Assembly: GCF_933775445.1 (NCBI RefSeq)
Contig: NC_065877.1
Location: 20,584,001-20,648,000, forward strand
Reading direction: 5' to 3'
From: Argentina anserina
Lineage: Eukaryota > Streptophyta > Magnoliopsida > Rosales > Rosaceae
DNA: 64,000 bases
The notes under the pieces were generated by a model that saw only the letters and a list, made by a program, of their open reading frames with translations, was not told where the DNA came from and searched no databases. Position numbers and translations under genes: made by a program. Positions 12,793-24,806 of this stretch are shown here, piece after piece (within the stretch, counting starts at the first letter, position 1; each line of letters begins with the position of its first letter).

Positions 12793-12885
12793 TTTTTTGT
12801 TTTATGCTTGTCTTGATTGGCATTGTATGACAAAACAGAAAACACTGAAAACTAAGAACTCATAAAATTTTCTTTTGCTCTTTAG

Positions 12886-13766
12886 GTAGCACCTACCTCA
12901 CATTCAACAGTGTTTTAATGCTTACTGGGTCAAACTTTAGAGCTTGGAAGGATTCTGTAGAAACCTATACCACCATGAATGATAAGATAGGCTATTGTTT
13001 TCAAGAGGATAGACCTGAAACCCCGGCAGAAGATGATAAAACCACAGTCAAAGCTAACTATAAGAAGTGGATGCATTCAAACATGATGGCTAAGAATGTT
13101 ATTAGGCAGTCTATGTCTAAAAGCATTAGAGGATGCGTGGCTGAGCCGGAATTTGCTACTGATTTTCTAGAGGCCGTGTCAGCTAAGTTCAAGGAGAGTG
13201 AGAAAGCTGAGATAGCTAGGCTAAACAAGGAATATCATAGCATGTAATACTCAGGAACTGGAGGAGTCAGGGAGCATTTATTAAACTTAATTAATATCAA
13301 CAATAGGCTTAAAGAGATGATGGTGGGAGTACAGGACACCTTGCTGGTGCATCATGCACTGGACACACTCCCAAGCAGTTTTGACCATCTCAGGACTAGC
13401 TATAATGCTAAAAAGGAAAACTGGACTCTAGATGAACTAATAGCCATCTGTTCTGATGAGGAGGAGAGGATTAAGAAGCAAACCCCAACCATTTACCTGC
13501 TTGAAAAGCCTAAGAAAAGAAAGTCATATCCACAGAACAAGTTTAAGCCTAACAAGATCATCTCTAAGACATCAGCAACCACAGGGCCAAAGGATAACAA
13601 ACCATTCAGATTCAAGTGCTACTTTTGTAAGAAAGTATGTCACATGAAAAAGGATTGTACTGGCTATAAGGCTTGGCTAGCTAAAAAGGGTAAGATTATT
13701 TCTAATACAGTTTTTTCTTTAGAAGTTAATCTTGTTAATGTCAATCCACCAAGATTGGTGGATTGA
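12886..13766 (+). pseudogene. Copia gag (UBN2-type) with zinc knuckle, broken
   Basis: The frame reads through GSNFRAWKDSVETY, a UBN2/copia gag signature, then a charged helical region, and reaches the zinc knuckle CYFCKKVCHMKKDC (CX2CX4HX4C) near 13615-13660. One in-frame TAA at 13245-13247 interrupts it, where a Lys codon would be expected; the frame resumes at once on the other side. After the knuckle it runs to a stop at 13764-13766, and the protease continues in another frame, so a frameshift separates them. The native role is to form the virus-like particle that packages element RNA in the cytoplasm. Confidence 0.85.
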
Positions 13767-15423
13767 TTCCGGGTTTCCTATTTACATAACTAATTCCTTA
13801 CAGGGGTTCAAAATGACCAGGACTCCAAGAAGTGAGGATGTTAACTTGCGTGTTGGAAACGGGATGAAGGTGGCAGTAAAATCTGCAGGATGTCTTAGGC
13901 TTGATTTAGGATCTGGAAAATTTCTAGTCTTGAATAACGTTTATTATGTACCTTTCATGAGAAGGAATTTAGTTTCAGTTTCTCAATTGGTTAAAGCTGG
14001 ATGTAGTTTTTTGATTGACAATAAATGAATTCTTATTTTTCGAAATAAAGAGAAAATTGGTTCTGGTGTGATATTGGATGATCATATAAAGTTAAATTGT
14101 TCAATATCTCAACAAGATATTTCTTTTGTTGAAACAGATAACACTAAAAGTACTAGCACCTTAACTGGTGTTAAGAGAACTAGGAACAATGAAAAATCTT
14201 CATATTTATGGCATAGAAGATTAGGCCATGTATCCAAAGAGAGACTGAAACTATTAGTAAGGAACAACATTTTAAACGAATTAGACTTTTCAGACCTTCA
14301 TGATTGTATTGAATGTTTTAAGGGTAAGATGACAAACAAACAGAAAAAAACTGCAATAAGAAGTAAAGAGTTGTTGGAACTCATACACACTGATATCTGT
14401 GGTCCATTTAAACACCAAACTATTTATGAAAACGTGTATTTCATTACATTCATTGATGATTTCTCTAGATACGGTTATGTTTCTCTACTCTCAGAAAAAT
14501 CACAGGCACTTGAAGCCTTTCAAATCTATAAGGCTGGGGTAGAGAATCAACTAGAGAGAAAGATCAAAACAGTAAAATCAGATAGAAGTAGGGAATTTTA
14601 TGGAAAATATATAGAAAAAGGTCAACAAAAGGGTCCTTTTGCCTTGTATCTGCAAGAGCATGGAATTAAACCTCAATATACAATACCCTATAATCCCCAA
14701 CAAAATGGTGTTGCAGAGAGAAAGAATAGAACCCTTCTAAATATGGTTAGGTGTATGATGTGTACCACTGGGTTTCCAAAATTCTTATGGGGAGAGGCTT
14801 TAAAAACTGCAAATTATATTTGCAACAGAACACCAAGTAAAGCCATAGAGAAAACTTCTTTTGAATTATGGTGTGATAGAAAACCAAGTCTTTTTCATTG
14901 TCATATATGAGATTGTCAAGCAGAAGCTCGGATTTATAATCCAAAAATGAGCAAGCTTGATGAAAAGTCTGTTAGTTGCTATTTCATAGGTTATCCAGAT
15001 AAATCTAAAGGTTACAAGTTATATTCTGCTAAACACTCACCCAGAATTTTTGAAACTCATCAAGTAAAATTCATAAATGAGAAAATTCACAATACAATTT
15101 ATGAGGATTTATCCTCAGACTTTGAAGAACTTGTGATGGATGAGGATTTAGCAAATACATTACCTTTAGATAATGAATTAGCATATGACATCATTAGAGA
15201 AAATCAAGATGCATATGATTATGAAATTGATCAAGGAATGCAAATTGACAATCTAGAAAACAATTTAGTTGTTCAGAATCCTCCCATTGCTGCAATTGCA
15301 CCTATAACAGAACCTAATCTAATTCCAGCTCTTCCTCAAAATCCTATGGTTAGAAGATCCGAAAGAGCTAGAAAAGCAAAATTTGGGGGGGGGGAAATTA
15401 TCCTTACATTGTCAGTTATCTAA
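13732..15423 (+). pseudogene. Copia protease and integrase region, broken
   Basis: The protease active-site motif appears as WWIDSGFPIYITNS near 13755, with DSG followed by Phe rather than the usual Ala or Cys. The GAG-pre-integrase zinc motif follows (YLWHRRLGHVS ... CIEC, about 14200-14325). The integrase core has ELIHTDICGPF, KSDRSREF and PQQNGVAERKN (the DDE triad, about 14385-14720). A single frame is cut by TGA at 14026-14028 and by TGA at 14908-14910, the latter where Trp is expected. A run of nine G near 15386 shifts the frame toward the reverse transcriptase. The product would cut the polyprotein and insert the cDNA into chromosomes. Confidence 0.85.
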
Positions 15424-17008
15424 CTGAGGCGGACGTAGTAGAAGATTGTGCAGAAGACAATGATCCAACAAATTTTGTTCAAGCTATGAAATTTGAAATT
15501 GAGTCAATGGAGAAAAATGAAGTTTGAGAATTAGTTGAAGCTGATCTAAGTCAAAAGGCAATTGGCTGCAAGTGGGTTTACAAAACCAAGAAAGATGCAA
15601 CAGGAAACACTGAAAGACACAAGGCAAGGTTAGTTGCAAAATGATTTACGCAGAAAGAAGGCATAGACTACACTGAGACTTTTTCTCCAGTTTCCTGTAA
15701 AGATTCTTTTAGGATTATTATGGCGTTAGTTGCACACTATGATATGGAGCTTCACCAGATGGATGTCAAGACAGCCTTCTTAAATGGAGAGCTTGATGAA
15801 GTGATCTACTGAAACAACCAGAAGGATTTATTGAAGCAGGGAATGAGAATTTGGTCTGCAAGCTGAAGAAATCAATTTATGGACTCAAGCAAGCTTCCAG
15901 GTAGTGGTACAAGAAATTTGACTAAGTGATTTCCTCTTTTGTCTTCACTAAAAATCTAGTTGATGAGTGTGTTTATTTAAAAACAGTTGGAGAGCAATTT
16001 ATTTTATTAGTACTATATGTTGATGATATACTTTTGGCTAGCAGCAATCTAAAACTGCTAAAAGATACCAAAAGCTTTCTGTCAAAGACTTTTGACATGA
16101 AAGATCTAGGTGAAGCATCATATGTACTAGGGATTGAGATTAAAAGAGATAGAGCACAAAAACTGTTGGGATTGTCCCAAGAGAATTACATTTCTAAAGT
16201 TCTGAAGAGATTTAGTATGGAACAGTGCTCTGGAGGAGAAGTTCCAATGTCTAAAGGTGACAAGCTCACAAAAGGTCAATAACCACAAACTGAAACTGAG
16301 AAGGAGAACATGAAGTCAAAGCCTTATGCAAGATTAGTTGGAAGCCTCATGTATGCTCAAGTTTGCACAAGACCTGACTTAGCTTTTGCAGTTGGGATGT
16401 TATCAAGGTTTCAATCTAATCCAGGTTATAAACACTGGGTTGCAGGGAAAAAGGTGTTGAGGTATCTACAGAAGACAAAGAATCACATGCTAGTTTACAG
16501 AAAAGTCAAGGATTTGAAGGTTATTGGATTTTCAGATTCTGATTTTGCAGGGAATTACCCTGATTCAAAGAAGTCCACTTGTGGATACGTATACATGCTA
16601 GCAGGAGGAGCTATTGCTTGGAAACCCATGAAGCAGGCATTGATCACAACCTCAACCATGCAAGCTGAGTACATAGCAGTATATGAAGCAGTGTGTAAAG
16701 GGGTATGGATAAGAAATTTTCTACACCAAACTCAAGTACTCAGTCACATTGTGGAAGACAAATTGGAAGCCTTTTGTGACAATGAGGCAGCTGTGTACTT
16801 CTGCAAGAACAATAAGAGATCTAGCAATTCCAAGCATATAGATTTAAAGTATTACAGTATTAGGGAAAGGGTTAAAAGGGGTGAGTTAGTGGTTCTAAGC
16901 ATAGATACAAACTCACAACTAGCTGATCATTTCACAAAAGCATTACCAGTTAAAGTGTTCAAGAAACACATAGAGAGCATAGGCATTTTGCCTAACTTAG
17001 ATGCTTGA
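15424..17008 (+). pseudogene. Copia reverse transcriptase and RNase H, broken
   Basis: The conserved blocks are all present in order: KWVYKTK (about 15570), MDVKTAFLNGELDE (about 15760), SIYGLKQAS (about 15870), the catalytic YVDDILLAS (about 16018) and copia RNase H (DADFAGN-like near 16530, AWKPMKQ, STMQAEYIA). Stops interrupt the first half: TGA where Trp is expected (about 15525), TGA where Gly is expected (about 15643), and TAG and TAA near 15903 and 15924. A one-base deletion lies near 15810. The end of the product is DA-TGA at 17006-17008. The second half (15926-17008) is nearly intact, with one stop at 16280. Confidence 0.88.
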
Positions 17009-17610
17009 GGTCAGTGGGAGCTAAGTCTAGTAGGAGCAAACTGAAATTTACAAGTTTTGAGTTCTTGTTTTAATTATCTTTGTGATAACAGTTTTCTTTG
17101 TTTTAAATAAAGTCTTGAGGTATTTCAGAATTGTTATGTCATGCTGCAGCTTTACATTAGTTTCTGAAAAACATACACAAATAAGTTACAGTTGTATATA
17201 TACTTGCATATCAGATGACTTTAATCATGTCTAGCATGATGATATGGTTCAAGCAAGTTATAAAGTCATTGGTGTCCAGTTTATTGCTTGAAGTTCTGGT
17301 TTTAGAACATACGGTAGGACTTGATGTATATATATTCTATACTTGTTAATACACATTATATATATATCTCTCAATACTGAGGTTTTGGACATATGTATTT
17401 TGCAGGAGCTTATGTTGTAGCAAAGAAACTCTGCATTTTTGTTAAAATGTAACTCGTTTCTTGTTCTGCATAAGTAAATGCAAGGTGACCATGTTGTGAT
17501 GGGATTTTTGATTCAATTGTTTCTGGCGCGCACTACAGTAGGTAGTATAGTTTCTGACATTACAGGAACTTGATTTTCATAAACCGGAAGTGATTGTCCA
17601 AGTGGGATAT
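17009..17610 (+). other. Copia 3' non-coding region and polypurine tract
   Basis: Non-coding DNA between the RNase H stop and the 3' LTR. It ends in gtccaagtgggatat immediately before TGTTAG; the purine-rich aagtggga is the likely primer for plus-strand DNA synthesis. Confidence 0.75.
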
Positions 17611-18112
17611 TGTTAGATCAATTGGACATATCACATATTATATGATTATCATGTTTAATGTCATAATCTATTTCTACATGGAAACAAAGATAGTATCAAA
17701 TCTAGTTCTTAATGATTTCGTGTATTATATGATTATGGTAAGGAATCCTAATTTAAGTCTAGAAGCAAGACTACAAATCAATATTAATGCAGGAATCTAA
17801 ATAAGATGACTTAACTTCCAAGATGTCTTTAATGGAAGGACTCTTAAGGGTTAAAGATTCTCTATATATAGATGGTAAACGTCCCTGTTATCACTACGAG
17901 TTATTTGCGTGAGTTTCTGTCCATTGAGAAAGCAGAGAGTAGTGACTAACAGAAGACCTTGCCTAGCACCTTGTGACTTCGGATTAATGCACAATGGATC
18001 ACGGTGTCGTCGTTCATGAAGATGGTAAGTTAATCTCATTCACTAACTTAACGATTAGTTGTTATGCATATGATCTTTGGTTTTATACTCATATCATGTA
18101 ATTTAATTTACA
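17611..18112 (+). repeat. Copia 3' LTR
   Basis: A 502-bp partner of the 5' LTR. Differences are a missing TT near the start, A/C in ttaactt(a/c)caag, T/C in ttaat(t/c)tcatt and G/A in tttt(g/a)tactc. It also keeps the ATG and GTAAGT donor found in the 5' LTR, so transcripts starting here could splice into downstream DNA. Confidence 0.95.
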
Positions 18113-18408
18113 GAAAGATGTCCAATACTACTAATACAAACAATGACAATGAAAAAAGTACATAAGAAAAAATGATTGAAGGGTTTCTCTTACTTTTATT
18201 TTTTATAAATAATTGAGATTTTCTATTTTTTATAATAAACACAACCAAAAAATTTGCTTATAATAAATGTAATACCCGAAAACCATAGCAGAAGTTTATC
18301 ATACTAATTATATTAAGGGATATATATATATACTTATTTATTTAAAAAAGGAAAGAGATAAAAACGAAAGGACTAGCATAGGAGGGGGATACCTCGACTC
18401 GGCTCGGC

Positions 18409-18442
<34 letters not shown>

Positions 18443-18950
18443 ATAAAATTTATCATTGAGCACTGTCACCATGGACGGCATCGTTTTCTGTGGGAACTGA
18501 TCTACAAGACCATGCCCAAAGGCTTTCTCATCTTCTGCTTTATAAAACCGCTCCCCGATTTTAGTGCTTGGTGTGTTTGAAATTATTTTGGGTTGGGATG
18601 TCATAATAAAAAATGTTATATAGAAAATTGTATTGGCATACATTAAGTCCCCCTTAATAGCACCCATGAGACGTTAGAGAACCAAACCAACCTAGATGCT
18701 TAAGGCACACTCGGGAGTAAAACAAATTATCACAGAACTGTGGACAGTGAAGCAACAAAACCGTAAGCTTGTAATTGAAAGACATTGTATACAAATTAAT
18801 TAGTTACCATACCTTATTTTCTTAATCAACAAATTTTTTTTAATTTTTTTATAATTACAAAAAAATCTATAGAAGTCGATCGATATGAATTCTGTGGATT
18901 CACCTGCCCAAATACATATTTCTTTATTACCATACCCATTAATTAGTTAC
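18113..18950. other. Intergenic region with a CT microsatellite
   Basis: No recognised gene. A (CT)n run lies at 18411-18441. A minus-strand open stretch of 109 codons (18338-18667) runs through the microsatellite and resembles no family I know. Confidence 0.4.
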
Positions 18951-19760
18951 CATACCCATTGTATCACTTGCGGTGTCAGCTTCACTTGCCCAAATACGTA
19001 TCTCTTTATTAGTGAACCTTAGTTCATGTTGGATCGCTTCTTTCCATTGGGCCAAAATTACTACGTTGCTATTTCTCAACGAAGTATGGTTCGATATGAA
19101 GACTCAATATCATACATCCTCATGTGGTTTTTTTTTGTAGAGATCTCTATATTTTCAAGGATTTGTTGTAACATATGAGGCGTCCCCCAATGATAACTAA
19201 AATCCAGGAAACTCCAATGAGACGGATTTAAGATTATGGATTAATGGATCCAATTGTGCCAAACTCGTTTTCTTTCTTTGATCGAGTATATATCGAACAT
19301 AAGGTGGTCTGCCCCTCTTCCTTAGAGAGCCATGGCCTATGACACCATTAAGGCCACTTTATGGCGTCACCATGCCACCATAGACATGCCACCATCTATG
19401 GTGGCGATGCAATGCCCAATTCCTTTTGAGTGGCGTCATGTCCTCTTCTTAAGACATTGAACCTTGCAAGCATATATGCAGCTAATATTTGTGATCTCAT
19501 CACTTTGTGTAATAGTGTGGATTAAGATGAGACACAGTGGGGACAAACCACAACAATTCATGTACTTGAACATTCTTTGTTCTTTTCTCCCTCTAACGAC
19601 AAGAAGATTGTCTCATCAAAGTAATATTCCACATATTTAGTTGAAAAAGAGATCGCTTGTCAAGGTTGCAATATAGCGGACCATCTGGATGCTCATCTCC
19701 AATAAGAACACTTGTTCACATTAACTGGCTTCTTCATTATGTGATGTGGCGTCGCAATTT
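18950..19760 (-). pseudogene. Degenerate copia pol remnant
   Basis: Read on the minus strand near 19030-19075 the sequence gives AQWKEAIQHEL, which matches the conserved copia motif before the reverse transcriptase (WKEAI..EL). Farther upstream on that strand (about 19520-19690) a badly broken frame reads RYIATLTSDLFF ... DNLLVVRG, similar to the integrase-RT linker of copia (RYLEPLTGDVFTA-like). Stops and shifts are frequent. It is a different and much older element than the one at 9966-18112. Confidence 0.45.
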
Positions 19761-22700
19761 GACATGTAGATTAATCTAGTTGAGCTCAAGGATTGTAGAT
19801 CCGTGTCAATCCTCGCGAGCTCAAGTATTTAGATCATTCGATGTTATAGATTGTAATTACTTTTACGATGATTATGGTGATAGCCAAGAACTAGTGAGTA
19901 AGAAGTTGAGTATGCAGAAATTACATTACTCTAAACGAAAATATTGGTGCGCATTAGCATTTACCAACATCAAGACTAGTACCTTAGTATTTTTCCGTGA
20001 GACCAAATGAGTTTGTAACTAGCATAAGTAACATTAGTTTTAGTAGTGAATGGTGTGATGACACGTGACCAGCGTGTCGACACATCAACCAACACCATAA
20101 ATTATTTAAAGTGTCCACAAGTTGGTTGAATTAATCCACATAATTTTATTTGTTGGATTCAATCATGTGCCTTGCATAGGATGATCTCAATCTAAATTTC
20201 TTTAAGAGATCGATAAGCTTTGAATGATTCGCTTTACATACATAATCACAATGGATATAAGAAGCATAATATGATGTTAGTGCATATACTTGTGCATCAA
20301 ATATTTCACGGTTTCGTCTTAGGGGAGCGAGGAAATATGGGAATCAAATCACATCTTCAATTCCTCCATAAAATTATATTTTAACGATTTTCACAATTCT
20401 TTATTTTTTGGTTCTTGCTTCTATTTATCTAAAATATGAGTGTCCTGGTGTAACTCCTCTAATATATATACACACATATCACGACCTGGGTATCCCAGTA
20501 AATCGTGTCAAAGCCCAAATATGTCAAAATCCTGAAGGTCAATTTCTTTTGATGTTGTTGGATTCATTAAGATTTCTTATATACTTGCTAAATGGACTAA
20601 TGAACTTCCCTAATACTTAGTTACATTCGCAGTCATTAGAGATAGTGCAAAGGAAGTATCTCACTTATTTTTTTCACATGGAAAGTCGTTGACATAAATA
20701 TTTAAAACGTATGATGGTTTGATTGTCTCTTGTTGGCTCTTGTTACATAAAGTACTAATGAAGTATATAATTAAGACATGAAAATGGAATATAAACCCAA
20801 ATTCTTTAGAGTAATTTGATAGAATCGTAAAACGATATCTCCATTTCATAATGCATGTACATTTTGAATCCCGAAGGATTATATATTAGGGACCATTATT
20901 GATATTATTATTTATATCCACGGATATAGTACTATTATTCTTTAGTACTACTACTGTGGAGATCGCATGATGCATTTCTTTGCATTCAGTTATTCATGTC
21001 ATACTAATATTTTGTGAAGTTACTTTATTTTATGCGGTACTTCGCAAAGTCAAAATATTAAAAATTGAACCGCGTATATCTCGATTAATATTCGAATATT
21101 CTCAATTCATTGAGAAAAATTCATAACTTTGGTTGTATGTCAACGATTGCATCAAGGTCTTATCCAATCCAAAAATACTTCAATATCGCAGTCTAATGAA
21201 ATTTTAGGCACATATAATAGCCATTACAATTATATCTTGAAAAATTAGTGGCAGACTATAATCAAGGTCTGAAACTTTATTAATTGAGCTAGATTCTTAT
21301 CGCTTGTTTTCAATTGATTCTTTTTAAATCATGTTGTTCGATATTAAATATACTTTTTCAAATTATCATACTCTCATCATTCTATATTCATTTCGTAATA
21401 AGATGTTTCATTGCTCATATCATGTCCCCTATACCTTTTGGTCACATGGTACATTGGTATCAATTGTCATTGATCAGTTTGTAGGAAACTATATGCTCAT
21501 AGTAATTGCCCTCTGCTTTGGGGTTATTACTGCCGAATTATGCAAATTTCATTTTGGGAAATTTGTTTTGTCCTAAGAGACCTTATTTTGTCATTCAAGA
21601 TTTTAATTACGCTTCCAAGCTATTTGTCGGAAACATGTTTGCATAATTTGATCATATTTGATCCTTAGCTGGTTTGCAGGGAGGTTAGTACTCAAATTCT
21701 TTAGAATCCAAGATATGTTGTGTTGGTTTAACCAACTGTAGATAGAGTACGAGACTTATTAGTGTAGAAGTCTAATTAAAACTTTAAATAGACATACACA
21801 AAAATTAAACATACCAAGATACATTATGGTCAATTTGGAATTGCATTATCATAGTAAAGTCATACAAGTTTGTCATTTCCAAGAAATACAAATTGGATTT
21901 CAAGACCAAAAATTCCAATGGTCGCATTTTTCAATGCTTCGTGAAACTATTTTATCACAGTAATATGTTTGTCCATTTTCATATCATGCTTATGAGATTT
22001 CATTATCATGGTTATACTTATGTCATATAACATGCTAAATAAAATAATTAACATGGGCATAGTATGTATAACAAGTACAACATAGTATTTAACATGGTTA
22101 CATAATTCACAAAACTATGACAATTAGTGTACTTGTGCCAAAGACAATGTATAAATATAATGCTTAAAATGCAAATCATAGCATTACGATTTAATTATAT
22201 GCTAAGTAATTAAATTAGAAAATAAAGTTAAATCTGCATAGCATATAATATGTCACAATATTCACAGAATACTTTACTCACGTAACATGTATAATCTCTT
22301 GTATATAAATTAAATTTAAATATAAAACTGCAACATTAATTTAGATCTTACTTGCATGTGATTTTGCCATATACACCGCATATTAGGCAGTTCTTGATTT
22401 CATAATTCTGTGTTTCTCGTTGCGTTGTTATTTAATAAATCACATACAAAAACAACGACATATTATGATTAGTCACTTTTAATCATTATAAATTGAATTT
22501 AAATTTACCATAAATAGTAAATTATAAATAGTGAACTAAGATTGTGGTCTGGTAATTTTGAGAATTACCTTTGCATTTTTACCGATATAAGAATTTTTTC
22601 TGTAAATTCACTTTTACATAGGGTAAAAAAACTTTTACCTAGGGACAAAATGACCCTGCCCCTTTCACCAAAAATCCTCTCAAGTAGGATCCAGGTATCC
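19760..22700. other. AT-rich degraded DNA, no gene recognised
   Basis: May hold more of the degenerate minus-strand copia element in its first kilobase, but no motif was clear enough to call. The rest (20600-22700) shows only short unrelated open stretches and poly-A/T tracts. Confidence 0.35.
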
Positions 22701-22729
22701 ACCGTGATGTCCACTCCTTGAAGCAGCGC

Positions 22730-23300
22730 ATCGAGCGGATTTGGGTGGCCGCCACCGTTTTGGGTTCCCGAGGCTCGGCTATGGTCGCCGTCGATTTGGA
22801 GTTGCCTACCGGAGCTGGGCTACAGGTCGCGTGTCACATGCTTGCACCATTGTGGATCTGCGATCCCGACAGATTGGGGTGACCAGCAACCGTAGATCTG
22901 TGCACCGGCCGGAAGAAAGAGACGTCGGGTCTTAAGCTGTCGTGCTGGACCGTTGGTTATGGGTTGGAAAACTATCAAGCATTGTATTCGAGATGAGTCG
23001 GATTTATGCAGGGCCGATGGATCTCGGCCTCGATGCAGCGTTGGCGACGGTGGTCTGAGACGAATATGGAATCGCAAAGATCAAGGCTGAGGTTGCATGA
23101 ATTGGGGTAGGCGGCAACCGAAAAGACCACCACGATGCCGACTGGGAATCCCGATCAAGGCAGATCGGAGATTATCAGTGCCCTGAGGTAGAAAATTAAT
23201 TCTACTGTGGCTTTGTCTTTTTCTGCAATTTTTTTCTACAGAAGAATTTTTCTGGAGTTTTTTGTTTGTTCTTCTTTGGCAAAAAAAACTCAAGGCAACA
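22730..23300. other. GC-rich island of unknown origin
   Basis: A sharp rise in GC content in otherwise AT-rich DNA, with repeated fragments such as gatctg(c/t)g, cgccg and accggcc. Open stretches exist on both strands (22741-22935 plus; 22820-23077 minus) with no recognisable domain. The composition suggests a captured gene fragment or the 5' part of a retroelement, but I cannot choose. Confidence 0.35.
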
Positions 23301-23699
23301 TGCGGATACCGTATTGTAGGGAAAATGGAATGGTCGACTCATCTCATTGATAATCTCCTTTAGATAGGGGTCATGATTACAATAGAAGTAAATGGTAATT
23401 ACAATGATAATTAAGACTACATAATGTTGATTGATCCGTTATGTCCGTTGATCATAAACGTCATTAACTCATTCCGTTATTTACTTTAACGAATGAACAC
23501 TAATGATATTTTTCCTTCAACAATATGAAATATTTATGTTTTATCTTAAACTGATTTTTGGATTCTTTTGAAGGTATTGAATAAGAGTGTTAAATTAGTA
23601 TGATATTAGTGTCTTTTATTTTTGAACTTTTTATCCATGATTCGGTACTAAATATTTGAACCCCCCCCCCCTCTCTAAAGATGAAATCATGGCTCCACC

Positions 23700-24535
23700 A
23701 CTACCCCTTAAGTTAAGGGCTAAAAGACATTAAGTGAGGGCTAAAATAGCTCTTCATAATGTCTTTTAGCCATTTGAGTCCGTTTTGATTTCATTTGTTA
23801 TTTAATAGGTTACTCACATCTTATTCTCATTATCAACTACATCTAATTTTTTTTAATTATAATTTTATATCAATACAATTAATTTTAAAAATTTAGTGAT
23901 TAATACAATTAACTTTAATTTTGATGATTAATATAATTAATTTTTTTTAATTAATACAATTAATTTTTATTTTTATTGATTAGTATATTAATTTTAATTG
24001 ATATGATTAATATAATTAATTTTAATTTTAATTGGTTAATATAATAAATTTTAATTTGATGATTACAATTAGGAATAGATTAACAAAATAATCTATGTGT
24101 ATATATATATATATATATATCAACCTCACTATATTTCTCTATATTTCGATATATATATATATAGTTATTCGACATTTTTTCACAATATCATCACTTCATT
24201 TCTTTTTATTTTATTAAATATATAATATTACATCAAATATGGTTAAATGAGAGAAGTAAGAGGCATAAATAATTTTAATTGAAATATATAATAAAATGTT
24301 ATAACTAATTTCTTAATTATGAAAATAACTTATTTACTTGAAATAAGAATCTAATACAAAAATATAATACTTAAACATATAATAACAACCTCAAATTTTA
24401 AAATATAATTTAGGACTAAAAATTTAGTCCTAACCCGTTAGACGTCTAATGTCACATCGATGAATAATTTCACTTTTCAGGGCTAAAATTTTAACTATGA
24501 GGCTATTTTAACCTTTAGGGTCGGAGATGGAGTAA
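23700..24535. mobile_element. Possible MITE with a terminal hairpin
   Basis: A 15-bp inverted pair, ggctaaaagacatta at 23718-23732 and taatgtcttttagcc at 23757-23771, forms a short hairpin. Related ggctaaaa/ggctatttta motifs recur at the other end (24480-24520), where the sequence ends in ttagggtcggagatggag, a common end form of dicot MITEs. The middle is built of TTAATTTTAAT-type repeats and TA runs (about 24097-24160). Borders are approximate. Confidence 0.4.
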
Positions 24536-24806
24536 CGCGCTGCAATTCTGCCAACTGCATGCCTTGTCCATCAGCTGTGCTTGCCCCACTTTTTCCAACT
24601 GCAGTGTTTAAAGTAGCTCCGCTGGAAAAGCTTCTTCTCTAACCAACACCAAAGTTCTGATGACTACCAAGGATAGAATTATGACCGGACCCTAAACCAG
24701 CAACATAATTCAATCTTACTTGGGGACCATGGAGCTCTTGCCCCACCAAGGAATGGATGGCACTATCGACAAAGGCTTTTCCTTTCAAGGCTTCTTGAGT
24801 TCCCAT
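24531..24806 (-). pseudogene. Captured gene fragment, product not recognised
   Basis: On the minus strand an ATG at 24806 opens a 55-codon frame (MGTQEALKGKAFVDSAIHSL ... SILGSHQNFGVG) that stops at 24639 and continues in the same frame past the stop (RRSFSSGATLNTAVGKSG ... ADGQGMQLAELQ). Codon-like composition and Gly/Ser-rich content stand out against the AT-rich surroundings. I do not recognise the family. It looks like one broken exon of a host gene. Confidence 0.4.

Larger units (their letters stand above)
9966..18112 (+). mobile_element. Ty1/copia LTR retrotransposon, full length but coding-defective
   Basis: Two near-identical LTRs (TGTTAG...TTTACA) bound an interior with a primer-binding site complementary to initiator tRNA-Met. 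Gag, protease, integrase, reverse transcriptase and RNase H follow in the copia order on the plus strand, and a polypurine tract precedes the 3' LTR. The LTRs differ by three substitutions and one 2-bp indel over about 502 bp, which implies recent insertion. Gag-pol nonetheless has many in-frame stops and at least three frameshifts. The 5' leader is swollen by a Mutator-like insertion at 11739-12792. The flanks (gatac on the left, gaaag on the right) do not form a clear 5-bp target duplication. Confidence 0.93.

Noticed and set aside
9961..18117. Target-site duplication for the copia element
   Set aside because: gatac on the left and gaaag on the right match at three of five bases only.
18113..18170. 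Short Asn-rich frame (MSNTTNTNNDNEKST) right after the copia 3' LTR
   Set aside because: Only 15 codons; could be a scrap of another gag but cannot be supported.
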